NCBI RefSeq assembly: GCF_004683905.1
Contig: NZ_CP038438.1
Coordinates: forward strand, 3,782,001-3,846,000
Direction of reading: 5' to 3'
DNA length: 64,000 nt
From: Pseudomonas fluorescens
Lineage (GTDB): Bacteria > Pseudomonadota > Gammaproteobacteria > Pseudomonadales > Pseudomonadaceae
In this document: positions 17,690-25,858 of the stretch, piece by piece
Layout: each line of letters begins with the position of its first letter
Numbering within the stretch: the first letter of the stretch is position 1
Notes under the pieces: model-generated
Databases searched by the model: none
What the model saw: only the letters and a program-made list of their open reading frames with translations
What the model was told of the DNA's origin: nothing
Position numbers and translations under genes: made by a program

Positions 17690-19069
17690 TTAGCGCAGAC
17701 TGGATTTGAGTTCGATGAAGCGACGTGTCGCCAGCAGCCCCGCCGGATGGGCATGGCGGGCCGGTGCCAACCATGGGATCAGCGTGGCCATTTGCGCGTG
17801 TCCGTCCTGACCTTGCAGGGCAGACATCAGGCGCTGCACATCGGGATCGTGTTCGGGCACGGCGGCGTCCGGGGTGGCGACCTGACGGCTGCGTCTTGGC
17901 ACCGTTTTTTTCTCCGACGACGTCCAGTCGCCGGCAATCCAGTCGTGCAGCAGTTGCTTTTCATACGGACTGAACACGCCGAACATCGCCGCACCGTCGC
18001 CATCGATCAACTGCCAGAAACGGCTGGCTTGCGGATCTTCATTGCGTTTGATCCAGCCTTTGTCCTGCATTGCCTGCAGGAAACCCGGTAGCTGTTCGGG
18101 AGTGGCCAGCCACTGATTGACGGTTTTGCCTTCGAAACGGCAGTAATCGGAATGCATGTGCTGACCGAACGGGCGTTTGCGCTCTAGCATCGCCAGCACT
18201 TCCTGCTCCAGGTCAAAACCTTCGATGATCGCGCGGCTACCCTGCCCCAGGTCGTTGAGTCGATAGCCTAGCGATACCCGGCGCAGGAATTCGCCGCGAT
18301 CGGCTTCCAGTGGTAGCAGGTCGAGCACCGACTGCACGGCTTTTTGCGCGTGGCCGGTGCTGGCGTTATCGATGGTCACGTGGAGGGTGAAGTAGTACGG
18401 ATCGAGGCCCAACTCGCTTAGTTCATAGGCACTGATCAGCAAATGCAGCGGTAGTTGTTCGTAGCCGAGGTTGTAGCCGATCACCTCCGGCAGCAAGCTT
18501 TCGCCACAGGCGCCAAGTGCCAGTTGCAGTGCACCTTGCAGGTAGCGTTCATCGGCGATGGCGCTGGCGTCCTGCAAGCCGTGCTCAGCGAGCAGTTTGC
18601 GGTAGATCACTACGTGGTTTTGCGCCGGATTGCCGTCGCCCAATTCTTCCAGATAGGTACACAGCAACCCGTCGAAACGCGGGTCGCGCCACTGCGACAA
18701 CAAACCGTACAGCCACGCGCCATCCACCAGTTTGGTCGGTGCCACGGCTTGCAGAAAGTACAACGCGTGAGCCTTGTTGCTGAAGAACTGGCGCGGTCCG
18801 CCGGCCTGGCGTTGTTGCAGGTAATCGGCGTACTGCCGGGCAACTTCTGTGCAGTGCTCGGCGACCCAGCCTTGCCACGCCGACGGATCCTGCGGAAGTT
18901 CTTCGGGCAACAGCGTGGCGCGCTGCAACTGCTCGGCGAGAAAATCCTGCGCGAGGGTTTCAGGCGCATCCTCAAGCAGCAGTGCCTCATAAATACGCCG
19001 CAAATCGCCGTCGGGAGTGATGGGCTGTTGCTGCGCGCTCGGCGCCTGCAAAGGGGTCAGGGCAGTCAT
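17690..19069 (-). CDS. Iron-containing redox enzyme family protein (haem-oxygenase-like fold)
   Basis: A 459-aa protein. The central region (~90-330) fits the helical haem-oxygenase-like di-iron oxidase (HDO) superfamily, with candidate metal ligands in TYLEELGDGNPAQNHVVIYRK and in the ELSELGLDPYYFTLHVTIDNASTGHAQKA segment (E, D, H). A C-terminal ~100 residues add an unassigned extension. Related enzymes perform N-oxygenation or C-C cleavage using O2 and a di-iron centre; no substrate can be named. It is first in a two-gene set with the NPPY methyltransferase (10-base gap). Confidence 0.75.
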   Translation of the reverse strand: MTALTPLQAPSAQQQPITPDGDLRRIYEALLLEDAPETLAQDFLAEQLQRATLLPEELPQDPSAWQGWVAEHCTEVARQYADYLQQRQAGGPRQFFSNKAHALYFLQAVAPTKLVDGAWLYGLLSQWRDPRFDGLLCTYLEELGDGNPAQNHVVIYRKLLAEHGLQDASAIADERYLQGALQLALGACGESLLPEVIGYNLGYEQLPLHLLISAYELSELGLDPYYFTLHVTIDNASTGHAQKAVQSVLDLLPLEADRGEFLRRVSLGYRLNDLGQGSRAIIEGFDLEQEVLAMLERKRPFGQHMHSDYCRFEGKTVNQWLATPEQLPGFLQAMQDKGWIKRNEDPQASRFWQLIDGDGAAMFGVFSPYEKQLLHDWIAGDWTSSEKKTVPRRSRQVATPDAAVPEHDPDVQRLMSALQGQDGHAQMATLIPWLAPARHAHPAGLLATRRFIELKSSLR

Positions 19070-19234
19070 GTCAGTGTTCTCGTTCGGTTGGCCGGTCAGG
19101 GCGTTGTTTCACGCCTCTACATCAGCAGAGCAACCGCTACGGAGAAAAATTCAATCGACATGAAAATTGCCCTGACGGACGGAGCATCGTGGTCCCGGCA
19201 AGGGCTGCCCGAGACCGCGATTTTTGACGGTGCT

Positions 19235-19990
19235 TCAGGCCCGACCTTTGGCCTGAGCCTCCAGATGCACCTGCAACTGCGGGGCGATCTGCAGCGCGGC
19301 AGCCAGTTCATCCAGGTAGTTGCGTTCGGCGTCTTGCTGGTCGTCCACCAGGATCACGCTGACCAGATACATCTCGGCGGCCATGGCCTGGTCGCCGTTT
19401 GCAGCCGTGGCGACTTCGTTGGCGTCCAGCGATTTGGCGACTTCGCTTTCGAACCACTGCTGCAATTGCGGATCGTCGGTGTGCTTGCTGATTTCACTGT
19501 TGATCATCTGTTGTTCCCGGGGGTCGATCTCGCCGTCAGCCTTGGCTGCCGCGATCAGCGCCCGCAGCACCGCGTGGCTGTGTTCCTCGATCTCGGGGCC
19601 GGCCAGCAGATTGGCCATTTGCGGGATCTGTTGTGGCGCCGCCGACGCCTGACTGCGCTGCCAGGCCTGATATGCCTGGAACGCCATCATTCCCAATGAG
19701 GCCAGCGCCGCATAATTGGTGCCGCCGGAACGACTTTGTGTACCGCCGCCACCGAGTGCCCCGCCCAATCCACCGCCGCCACCGCCGCCAAGCAAACCAC
19801 CCAGCAATCCACCCAAACCGCCCAGCCCACCGGACTGCGCGCCACTGGCGCCTGTACTCGCGCCGCCGCCCAACAGACCGCCAAGCAAACCGCCCAACCC
19901 ACCCAGCCCACCGCCGGCCGAACCAGCACCTTGTTGTCCCGCCGAGGCCTGGCCCCGCAGCAGTTGTTCGAGCAAATCGCTGGTGTTCAT
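19235..19990 (-). CDS. TerB/DUF533-like protein with glycine-leucine repeats
   Basis: A 251-aa protein. The C-terminal half (~115-245) is a helical TerB-like (DUF533, YebE-type) domain with the acidic metal-binding-like segment AAAKADGEIDPREQQMI. The N-terminal ~30-95 region is a low-complexity run of GGLGGLGGLLGGLL repeated twice, likely membrane-associating. ATG at 19990 is preferred because it follows GAGGACGAG and starts the conserved MNTSDLLEQLL helix; the frame continues upstream without features. Annotated homologues are called tellurite resistance proteins, but there is no direct evidence for that role here. Confidence 0.8.
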   Translation of the reverse strand: MNTSDLLEQLLRGQASAGQQGAGSAGGGLGGLGGLLGGLLGGGASTGASGAQSGGLGGLGGLLGGLLGGGGGGGLGGALGGGGTQSRSGGTNYAALASLGMMAFQAYQAWQRSQASAAPQQIPQMANLLAGPEIEEHSHAVLRALIAAAKADGEIDPREQQMINSEISKHTDDPQLQQWFESEVAKSLDANEVATAANGDQAMAAEMYLVSVILVDDQQDAERNYLDELAAALQIAPQLQVHLEAQAKGRA

Positions 19991-20240
19991 GATCTCGTCC
20001 TCAGCCATTGGCAATAAATGCGTCAGGCAACAATAGACCGCCGACGCCGGCGCGCCAGCACCGTCTGGCTGACGCTGGCAGATTTCGCCGAGGTATTTTT
20101 TGTGCGGGCAGCTAAGATTCAAAGGTGGTGAACCTTATCCCGGCCAAACCGGTCGATAGCTGCAACCCCGACCCGGTTTGCCGGCGCCCTTTGCCCAAGG
20201 GTGATACCCGGCATGCTTCATTTTTCTGGAGAACGCCCCT

Positions 20241-20963
20241 GTGATATCGACCGTACACATCGCCAGGCTCAAAGCATGGGGCGCCCATGGTTTTACCGCG
20301 ACCGGCGTGGTCACAGCCTTTCTGGCGACCCTCGCCCTGCTGGAAAACCAGCCTACTCACTGCCTGATGTGGCTGGGCGTGGCATTGATCGTCGACGGTC
20401 TCGACGGGGCGTTGGCACGTAAGGTCAATGTGCAGTCGGTGCTGCCGAGTTTCGACGGCTCGATCCTCGATCTGGTGATCGACTACCTGACCTACGTGTT
20501 CATTCCGGCGCTGTTCATCTATCGCTACATTCCCCTGCCCGACTACACCCTGCTGCTGAGCGTGTCGCTGATTCTGGTGTCGTCGCTGTTCTGTTTCTGC
20601 AACGTCAACATGAAGAGCAAGGACAACTATTTCGTCGGTTTCCCCGCCGCGTGGAACGTGGTTGCCCTGTGCCTGTACATCATCGACCCGGGGCCGTGGA
20701 TCACCTTTCTGACCATCATCGGTCTGGCGCTGCTGACCGTGACCCGCATGAAGTTCCTGCACCCGTTCCGGGTACGCCGGTTCATGCCGATCAACATCGC
20801 GGTGACGGCAATCTGGCTGCTGTGCAGCCTGTCGCTGGTGCTCAATCACCCGGTGATCAATCCGCTGGTGATGGGTTTGTGGTTGCTGGCGTCGGCGTAC
20901 TTTCTGGGGATCTGCATCTGGCGTACGGCGCTGGAGTGGGTTGATCGGCCGCACCTGAAATAG
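20241..20963 (+). CDS. pcs: Phosphatidylcholine synthase
   Basis: A 240-aa integral membrane enzyme that condenses CDP-diacylglycerol with choline to give phosphatidylcholine and CMP, the one-step bacterial route. The CDP-alcohol phosphotransferase signature is visible as DGLDGALARK then FDGSILDLVIDY (residues ~53-105), carrying the conserved Asp residues. About eight hydrophobic segments are predicted. Start codon is GTG with GGAGAA upstream. The enzyme is known from plant- and animal-associated bacteria including Pseudomonas, and depends on exogenous choline. Monocistronic. Confidence 0.92.
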   Translation: MISTVHIARLKAWGAHGFTATGVVTAFLATLALLENQPTHCLMWLGVALIVDGLDGALARKVNVQSVLPSFDGSILDLVIDYLTYVFIPALFIYRYIPLPDYTLLLSVSLILVSSLFCFCNVNMKSKDNYFVGFPAAWNVVALCLYIIDPGPWITFLTIIGLALLTVTRMKFLHPFRVRRFMPINIAVTAIWLLCSLSLVLNHPVINPLVMGLWLLASAYFLGICIWRTALEWVDRPHLK

Positions 20964-20983
20964 GCCTGATCGCCACACCTAAA

Positions 20984-21080
20984 ACCTGTGGGAGCGGGCT
21001 TGCTCGCGAATGCGTATGTCCAGTCAATAATTCTGTCTACTGATCCACCGCATTCGCGAGCAAGCCCGCTCCCACAGGGG
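20984..21080. repeat. REP doublet (inverted pair)
   Basis: Inverted REP cores (CTGTGGGAGCGGGCTTGCTC and complement) with a ~45-base centre downstream of pcs. The arms match perfectly over at least 24 bases. Confidence 0.88.
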
Positions 21081-21100
21081 TTTTGCATGGTTCTGAACAT

Positions 21101-21916
21101 TCAGCGCTTGGTAATGACCACCTCCAGATACTCGCTCGGCACCACCAGCGACTTCTCTCCCACCCGGTTCGAGCGGTTCAGCAGATCCGCCAGATCACTC
21201 TCCAGCGCCTGCCCGCTTTCCGGCGGCAATGCCGCAAAGGCCTTGTGTACCGGCCCGTACCAGTGACGGAAAATGTCGATGAAATGCGCCGCCGAGCGAT
21301 AGCGGAAATTGAAGGTGCGGCGGGTGACCTGCAGCAGAAATTCGCGCTCATTGAAGTGGCTGTGCAACCACGCTTCAGTGCCCCAGTTCGACGGCGGCTG
21401 GGCCACGGCGGGGGGTGGCACGTGGCGACCAAGCACCTTGAACATCTGGCCGACGAAACCTTCCGGCGTCCAGTTCGCCAAACCAATGCGCCCGCCCCTT
21501 CGGCAGACCCGCGCCAGTTCCGCTGCGGCAGTCGCCTGATCCGGGGCAAACATCACGCCAAAGGTCGACAGCACCGCGTCGTAACTCTCGTCGGCGAACG
21601 GCAACGATTCGGCATCGGCGACCTGAAAAATCACATCAAGATGCTCGGCCCGCGCCCGATCCTGCCCGCGCTCCAGCAGCGCCGCGACATAGTCGGTCGA
21701 GGTCACCTGACAACCACGTCGCGCCGCCGCCAGAGTCGCATTACCGTTACCGGCGGCGACATCCAGCACTTCCTCATCGCAGTGCAGGTCGCAGGCCTCG
21801 GCGAGGTTTTCGCCGACGATCTGCAAGGTGGTGCCGATCACCGCGTAATCGCCGCTGGCCCAGGCGACTTTCTGGCGCTCTTTCAGACCCGTCAGATCAA
21901 TGGGAGTACTCATCAA
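21101..21916 (-). CDS. Class I SAM-dependent methyltransferase (UbiE/COQ5-like)
   Basis: A 271-aa enzyme with a Methyltransf_11/25 Rossmann domain at ~40-160. Motif I is VLDVAAGNGNATLAAARRG, followed by ADAESLPFADESYDAVLSTFGVMF. The C-terminal ~100 residues form a helical lid. It is a small-molecule-type methyltransferase; ubiquinone or menaquinone biosynthesis is not implied by context. Upstream in the same direction, 27 bases away, is a DUF4242 gene, so the two probably form an operon. Confidence 0.82.
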   Translation of the reverse strand: MMSTPIDLTGLKERQKVAWASGDYAVIGTTLQIVGENLAEACDLHCDEEVLDVAAGNGNATLAAARRGCQVTSTDYVAALLERGQDRARAEHLDVIFQVADAESLPFADESYDAVLSTFGVMFAPDQATAAAELARVCRRGGRIGLANWTPEGFVGQMFKVLGRHVPPPAVAQPPSNWGTEAWLHSHFNEREFLLQVTRRTFNFRYRSAAHFIDIFRHWYGPVHKAFAALPPESGQALESDLADLLNRSNRVGEKSLVVPSEYLEVVITKR

Positions 21917-21943
21917 TCGTGCTCCGCAGCAGGTAGAAGGACT

Positions 21944-22216
21944 TCATTCGGCCGTGGTCGGGTCGATGACCGTCATCACCCGCGCCACGCTGTTGGCCGG
22001 GAATCCACCCAGCCTGGCGTGCTCGCGCACCTGCTCTTCGTCAGGGGCGATGTAGACGCAATAGATTTTGTCGGCGGTGACGTAACTCTGCAGCCACTGC
22101 ACCTGTGGCCCGAGTTCACGCAACACCTGGCAGGAGGTTTGCGACACGGCTTGGAGTTCTTGCGGCGACAGCTTTCCGGCCCCTGGAATCTCGCGTTCAA
22201 TCACGAATTTCGGCAT
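21944..22216 (-). CDS. DUF4242-family small protein
   Basis: A 90-aa ferredoxin-like-fold protein spanning one DUF4242 domain. It opens MPKFVIEREIPGAGKLS and contains WLQSYVTADKIYCVYIAPDEE and the C-terminal PANSVARVMTVIDPTTAE. An actinobacterial member (SCO4226 type) binds nickel, but that should not be transferred automatically. It is cotranscribed with the downstream UbiE-like methyltransferase. Confidence 0.8.
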   Translation of the reverse strand: MPKFVIEREIPGAGKLSPQELQAVSQTSCQVLRELGPQVQWLQSYVTADKIYCVYIAPDEEQVREHARLGGFPANSVARVMTVIDPTTAE

Positions 22217-22444
22217 GGCAACCTCGCGTTCTTTTTATCAGTGACAGGGTCGGCAGTGGCCCTGCTCATCCACTATCGCGCCGAGGGTCGATGGCGTCCC
22301 TGCCAATCGTCCGAAGAGCCGGCAAAACAACGGCCGGGCCGATGAGTGGCGGTTTTTTGTAAAGGCCTCGAGACACTCCGAGATTGCCATTGCGTGGGGC
22401 AATCGGCTTTTATGCCTTCCCGTCTTCCGTGAATGGATTCCATC

Positions 22445-22906
22445 ATGTCCCTGCGTCTTGAATGGCTCGTCGATCACCCGCAGCACAGCGACACTTACGC
22501 CGCGTGGATTCACCGCCAGTTCGCCTACGAATATGCCGAGCAACCCTTGACCGAATGGCAACGCGAGTTCGCTGCCGGCCAGGACAATGGCGACTGGTCA
22601 TGCCTGATTGCGCTGGACGGCGAGCGTCTGCTCGGCGGTGCGGCGCTGGCCCGGGCGGATCTGGCCCTGCGTCCGGATCTCGGCCCTTGGCTGGCGTGCG
22701 TGTTTGTCAGCCCGCAAGCTCGTGGCCAGGGGCTGGCAGAGCGGTTGATCGATGGCATCAGCCAGGCGGCGAAACAGCGCGGCTTCGCGCGTTTCTATCT
22801 ACACACGCAGAGCAAGCAGGACTACTACGCCAAACGCGGCTGGACAGTGCTGGAGCGCTTTCGCGCGTGGGACAACGAGCAATGGCTCATGGTGCGCGAC
22901 CTGTGA
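22445..22906 (+). CDS. GNAT-family N-acetyltransferase
   Basis: A ~153-aa acetyl-CoA-dependent transferase. The GNAT core is visible as LGGAALARADLALRPDLGPWLACVFV, with the acetyl-CoA-binding motif A as SPQARGQGLAERLIDGI (Q/RxxGxG/A type). It ends DYYAKRGWTVLERFR, a usual C-terminal strand pair. Two ATGs in frame are possible (22433 and 22445); the latter starts the conserved LRLEWLVDHP. Neither has a strong ribosome-binding site. Substrate unknown. Confidence 0.8.
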   Translation: MSLRLEWLVDHPQHSDTYAAWIHRQFAYEYAEQPLTEWQREFAAGQDNGDWSCLIALDGERLLGGAALARADLALRPDLGPWLACVFVSPQARGQGLAERLIDGISQAAKQRGFARFYLHTQSKQDYYAKRGWTVLERFRAWDNEQWLMVRDL

Positions 22907-22949
22907 GCCATTGATGTGCGCGGCGGTGACTGTCGATGCATCTGAGCAC

Positions 22950-23213
22950 TCAGTTCTGGTTGTTGCAGCCATCGGCGAATTTGCGGTAATCCAGCACCTG
23001 GGTTTTTCCGGCCGAATCCAGGTACGTCATGCGCGCATCGATAATGCCGCAGGTCACCGCGTTGTCCTCGGTCATCGACAGCACTTTCTGGATGTCCAGG
23101 TGCGTGCCGTAGGTGTAGGTGTGCGGGCTGCCATCGGCTTCGGCCCGGGCCGACAGGGTGCAGATGTTCAGGGCGGCGAACAGGCAGGCGGCGACAACGG
23201 TTTTGTGCGTCAT
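22950..23213 (-). CDS. DUF2790-family exported protein
   Basis: An 87-aa protein with signal peptide (VVAACLFAALNICTLSARA, residues ~5-23) and a short mature domain: YGTHLDIQKVLSM, CGIIDARMTYLDSAGKTQVLDYRKFADGC. The two cysteines may form a disulphide. DUF2790 proteins are small periplasmic Pseudomonas proteins, often in several copies per genome; function is not established. It is divergent from the two-component operon, with the repeated operator-like sites between them. Confidence 0.82.
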   Translation of the reverse strand: MTHKTVVAACLFAALNICTLSARAEADGSPHTYTYGTHLDIQKVLSMTEDNAVTCGIIDARMTYLDSAGKTQVLDYRKFADGCNNQN

Positions 23214-23332
23214 GATGGTTTCCTCAAGGCTTGTATGGGTTGAGCCGAGGCAAGTTGTGTGGGCCTCGATGGAGCCTATTTGAGGCGCGTGAGGTATCGC
23301 GTCTGTGTCAGGAAACGGCCGCTATCAATCAC

Positions 23333-23442
23333 TGTGTATCCCCACCGCCCGGAGATACACAGCGATACAAAACCCTGAAAAAATCGCGTTTTTGCATGTG
23401 TGTGTATCCGCCATTACGCCAGATACACTGCAATACAAACCC
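23333..23442. promoter_or_regulatory. Two direct copies of a putative response-regulator operator
   Basis: Copy 1 (23333-23375) and copy 2 (23401-23442) share the order TGTGTATC, ~12-13 bases, GATACAC, GC, ATACAAA, CCC. Within each copy GTATC and GATAC form an inverted pair. They lie 68 bp apart, 70-180 bp before the response-regulator start and in front of the divergent DUF2790 gene. OmpR-type regulators typically bind such repeated sites to control their own operon. Confidence 0.55.
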
Positions 23443-23509
23443 GGGCAGGCAAGCCGGCGCAGGCTCGATAGACTGCATGGCATTGCCCTTTGATAGAGGT
23501 TCTGCACCG

Positions 23510-24250
23510 ATGGAACATGTCGATCACATCCTTATCGTCGACGACGACCGCGAGATCCGCGAGCTGGTCGGCAATTACCTGAAGAAGAACGGACTGCGCA
23601 CCACCGTGGTCGCCGATGGTCGGCAGATGCGCAGTTTTCTCGAAGCCAACACCGTTGACCTGATCGTGCTCGACATCATGATGCCCGGCGACGATGGCCT
23701 GCAGCTGTGCCGCGAATTGCGCGTGGGCAAACACAGGGCCACACCGGTGCTGATGCTCACGGCGCGCAACGATGAAACCGACCGCATCATCGGCCTGGAA
23801 ATGGGCGCCGACGATTACCTGACCAAGCCGTTCGCCGCCCGCGAACTGCTGGCGCGGATCAACGCGGTGCTGCGGCGCACACGCATGCTGCCGCCGAATC
23901 TGGTGGTCACCGAAAGCGGTCGCCTGCTGGCCTTCGGCCGTTGGCAACTGGACACCTCGGCCCGGCATCTGCTGGACAATGACGGCACACTGGTAGCCCT
24001 CAGTGGTGCCGAATACCGCTTGCTGCGGGTGTTCCTCGATCATCCACAACGGGTGCTCAGCCGTGATCAGTTACTCAACCTGACCCAGGGCCGCGAAGCC
24101 GATCTGTTTGATCGCTCGATTGATCTGCTGGTCAGCCGTTTGCGCCAGCGCCTGCTTGATGATGCGCGTGATCCGGCCTACATCAAGACCGTGCGCAGCG
24201 AGGGTTATGTTTTTTCGCTACCGGTGGAAATCCTCGGGGCCTCGGCATGA
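23510..24250 (+). CDS. OmpR-family response regulator
   Basis: A 246-aa regulator. The receiver domain (~6-120) shows the acidic pocket DDD, the phospho-acceptor Asp in LIVLDIMMPGDDG (residue ~55) and the Lys in TKPF. A winged-helix DNA-binding domain (~140-238) includes LSGAEYRLLRVFLDHPQRVLSRDQLL and a C-terminal RSIDLLVSRLRQRL recognition helix. The start MEHVDHILIVDDD is chosen as the beginning of the conserved domain, although the frame is open further upstream. The stop overlaps the kinase start (ATGA). Confidence 0.92.
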   Translation: MEHVDHILIVDDDREIRELVGNYLKKNGLRTTVVADGRQMRSFLEANTVDLIVLDIMMPGDDGLQLCRELRVGKHRATPVLMLTARNDETDRIIGLEMGADDYLTKPFAARELLARINAVLRRTRMLPPNLVVTESGRLLAFGRWQLDTSARHLLDNDGTLVALSGAEYRLLRVFLDHPQRVLSRDQLLNLTQGREADLFDRSIDLLVSRLRQRLLDDARDPAYIKTVRSEGYVFSLPVEILGASA

Positions 24251-25548
24251 GCCTCAAGCTGCATTGGCCACGCACCCTGGCTTCGCGGTTGTCGCTGATC
24301 TTTCTGGTCGGGCTGATCCTGGCCCAGGCCCTGTCGTTTGGCGCGCAGTATTACGAGCGTTTCCAAAGCGCCAGAAGCACCATGCTCAGCAATATGCAAA
24401 ACGACGTTTCGACGTCGGTTGCAATCCTCGACCGCTTGCCCGCGCAGGAACGCCCTGCCTGGCTGCCACGACTGGCTCGCATCAACTACGATTATCGGTT
24501 GAACGACGGCGATCCCGGCGCCCCGCTCGACGCCGAGGAGGTACCGGTGGCCGCGACCTCGATCAGCAGTGCGATCGGCGGCGCCCGTCCGCTGTCCTTC
24601 AGCCGTTTTCCCGCGGAGAAAAAACACTTCCAGGCCCATTTGCGCCTCAGCGACGGCAGCCCGTTGACCATCGATGTGCGTCCGGCCATGCCGCCGCTGT
24701 CGCCGTGGCTGCCGGGGGTATTGCTCGGGCAACTGGCGCTGCTGATCGCCTGCACCTGGCTGGCGGTGCGCATTGCCATACGCCCCCTCGCCCGCCTCGC
24801 CAATGCCGTGGAATCCCTCGACCCCAACGCGCACCCGGTGATGCTCGACGAACACGGCCCGACCGAAGTGGCCTACGCCGCACGGGCCTTCAACGCGATG
24901 CAGGCGCGGATCGCCGCGTATCTGAAGGAGCGCATGCAACTGCTGGCAGCGATTTCCCATGACCTGCAAACCCCGATCACCCGCATGAAATTGCGCGCAG
25001 AGTTCATGGACGACTCGGTCGAGAAAGACAAACTGTGGAACGACCTCGGCGAGATGGAACATCTGGTGCGCGAGGGCGTGGCGTATGCCCGCAGCATCCA
25101 CGGCTCGACCGAGGAAAACCGGCGCACCGATCTCGACTCGTTCCTCGACAGCCTGGTGTTCGACTATCAGGACATGGGCCAGGACGTGCAACTGAGCGGC
25201 AAGAGCGCGGCGGTGATCGATACCCGTCCCCAGGCTCTGCGTCGGGTGCTGGTGAACCTGACCGACAACGCACTGAAATTTGCCGGTGCCGCGCAGTTGC
25301 AGGTCGATATCGACGACGGTCTTTGCATCAAAATCCTCGATCGCGGGCCAGGCATTGCCGAAGCCGAGTTGCAACAGGTCATGCAGCCGTTCTACCGGGT
25401 GGAAAACTCGCGCAACCGCAGCACCGGCGGCACCGGCCTGGGCCTGGCCATCGCCCAGCAACTGGCCATGGCCCTCGGCGGATCACTGACCCTGAGCAAC
25501 CGCGAGGGCGGAGGCCTGTGCGCGGAGTTGAAATTGCCCCTGCGCTGA
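24247..25548 (+). CDS. Sensor histidine kinase (EnvZ-like architecture)
   Basis: A 433-aa membrane kinase. TM1 at ~17-37 and TM2 at ~155-178 flank a periplasmic sensor (~38-155) of no recognised family. HAMP follows (~180-230), then the HisKA dimerisation helix with the phosphoacceptor His in LAAISHDLQTPITRMKLRAE, and the ATP-binding domain with N box (VNLTDNALKF), G1 (ILDRGPGI) and G2 (GTGLGLAIA). Its start overlaps the regulator's stop, so both are made together. Signal unknown. Confidence 0.92.
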   Translation: MSLKLHWPRTLASRLSLIFLVGLILAQALSFGAQYYERFQSARSTMLSNMQNDVSTSVAILDRLPAQERPAWLPRLARINYDYRLNDGDPGAPLDAEEVPVAATSISSAIGGARPLSFSRFPAEKKHFQAHLRLSDGSPLTIDVRPAMPPLSPWLPGVLLGQLALLIACTWLAVRIAIRPLARLANAVESLDPNAHPVMLDEHGPTEVAYAARAFNAMQARIAAYLKERMQLLAAISHDLQTPITRMKLRAEFMDDSVEKDKLWNDLGEMEHLVREGVAYARSIHGSTEENRRTDLDSFLDSLVFDYQDMGQDVQLSGKSAAVIDTRPQALRRVLVNLTDNALKFAGAAQLQVDIDDGLCIKILDRGPGIAEAELQQVMQPFYRVENSRNRSTGGTGLGLAIAQQLAMALGGSLTLSNREGGGLCAELKLPLR

Positions 25549-25564
25549 TCCCCACACCAATCAC

Positions 25565-25672
25565 CTGTGGGAGCGGGCTTGCTCGCGAAAGCGGCGTATC
25601 AGCCCCTGATGCATCGACTGACACACCGCGTTCGCGAGCAAGTCGAATCTTCGTACCGCCGCTCCCACATTG
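25565..25672. repeat. REP doublet with an interrupted right arm
   Basis: The left arm CTGTGGGAGCGGGCTTGCTC is intact. The right arm TTCGCGAGCAAG ... CCGCTCCCACA is broken by about 15 extra bases (25643-25657, TCGAATCTTCGTAC). The rest of the interval to 25858 shows no gene; it should hold the methyltransferase promoter. Confidence 0.75.
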
Positions 25673-25858
25673 GAATTTGCATGGAGCACAAACACTGCAT
25701 CTTGCCCCAGCCCGGCTAGACTGATTCATTACCCAGTCGAGGGGGATTGCAGGACGACGTCAGCTGTGCCCTGCCCACTTCTGTGACCACCGCCCAGCGG
25801 CCCATGCCTCGACAACGTTTTGCCACCGGACGGTGATCCTGTATCAGGAGCACTCGTG

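Noticed and set aside
19235..19990. Tellurite resistance determinant
   Set aside because: Only a TerB/DUF533-like domain is visible; no other ter genes are present, so the resistance role is not claimed.
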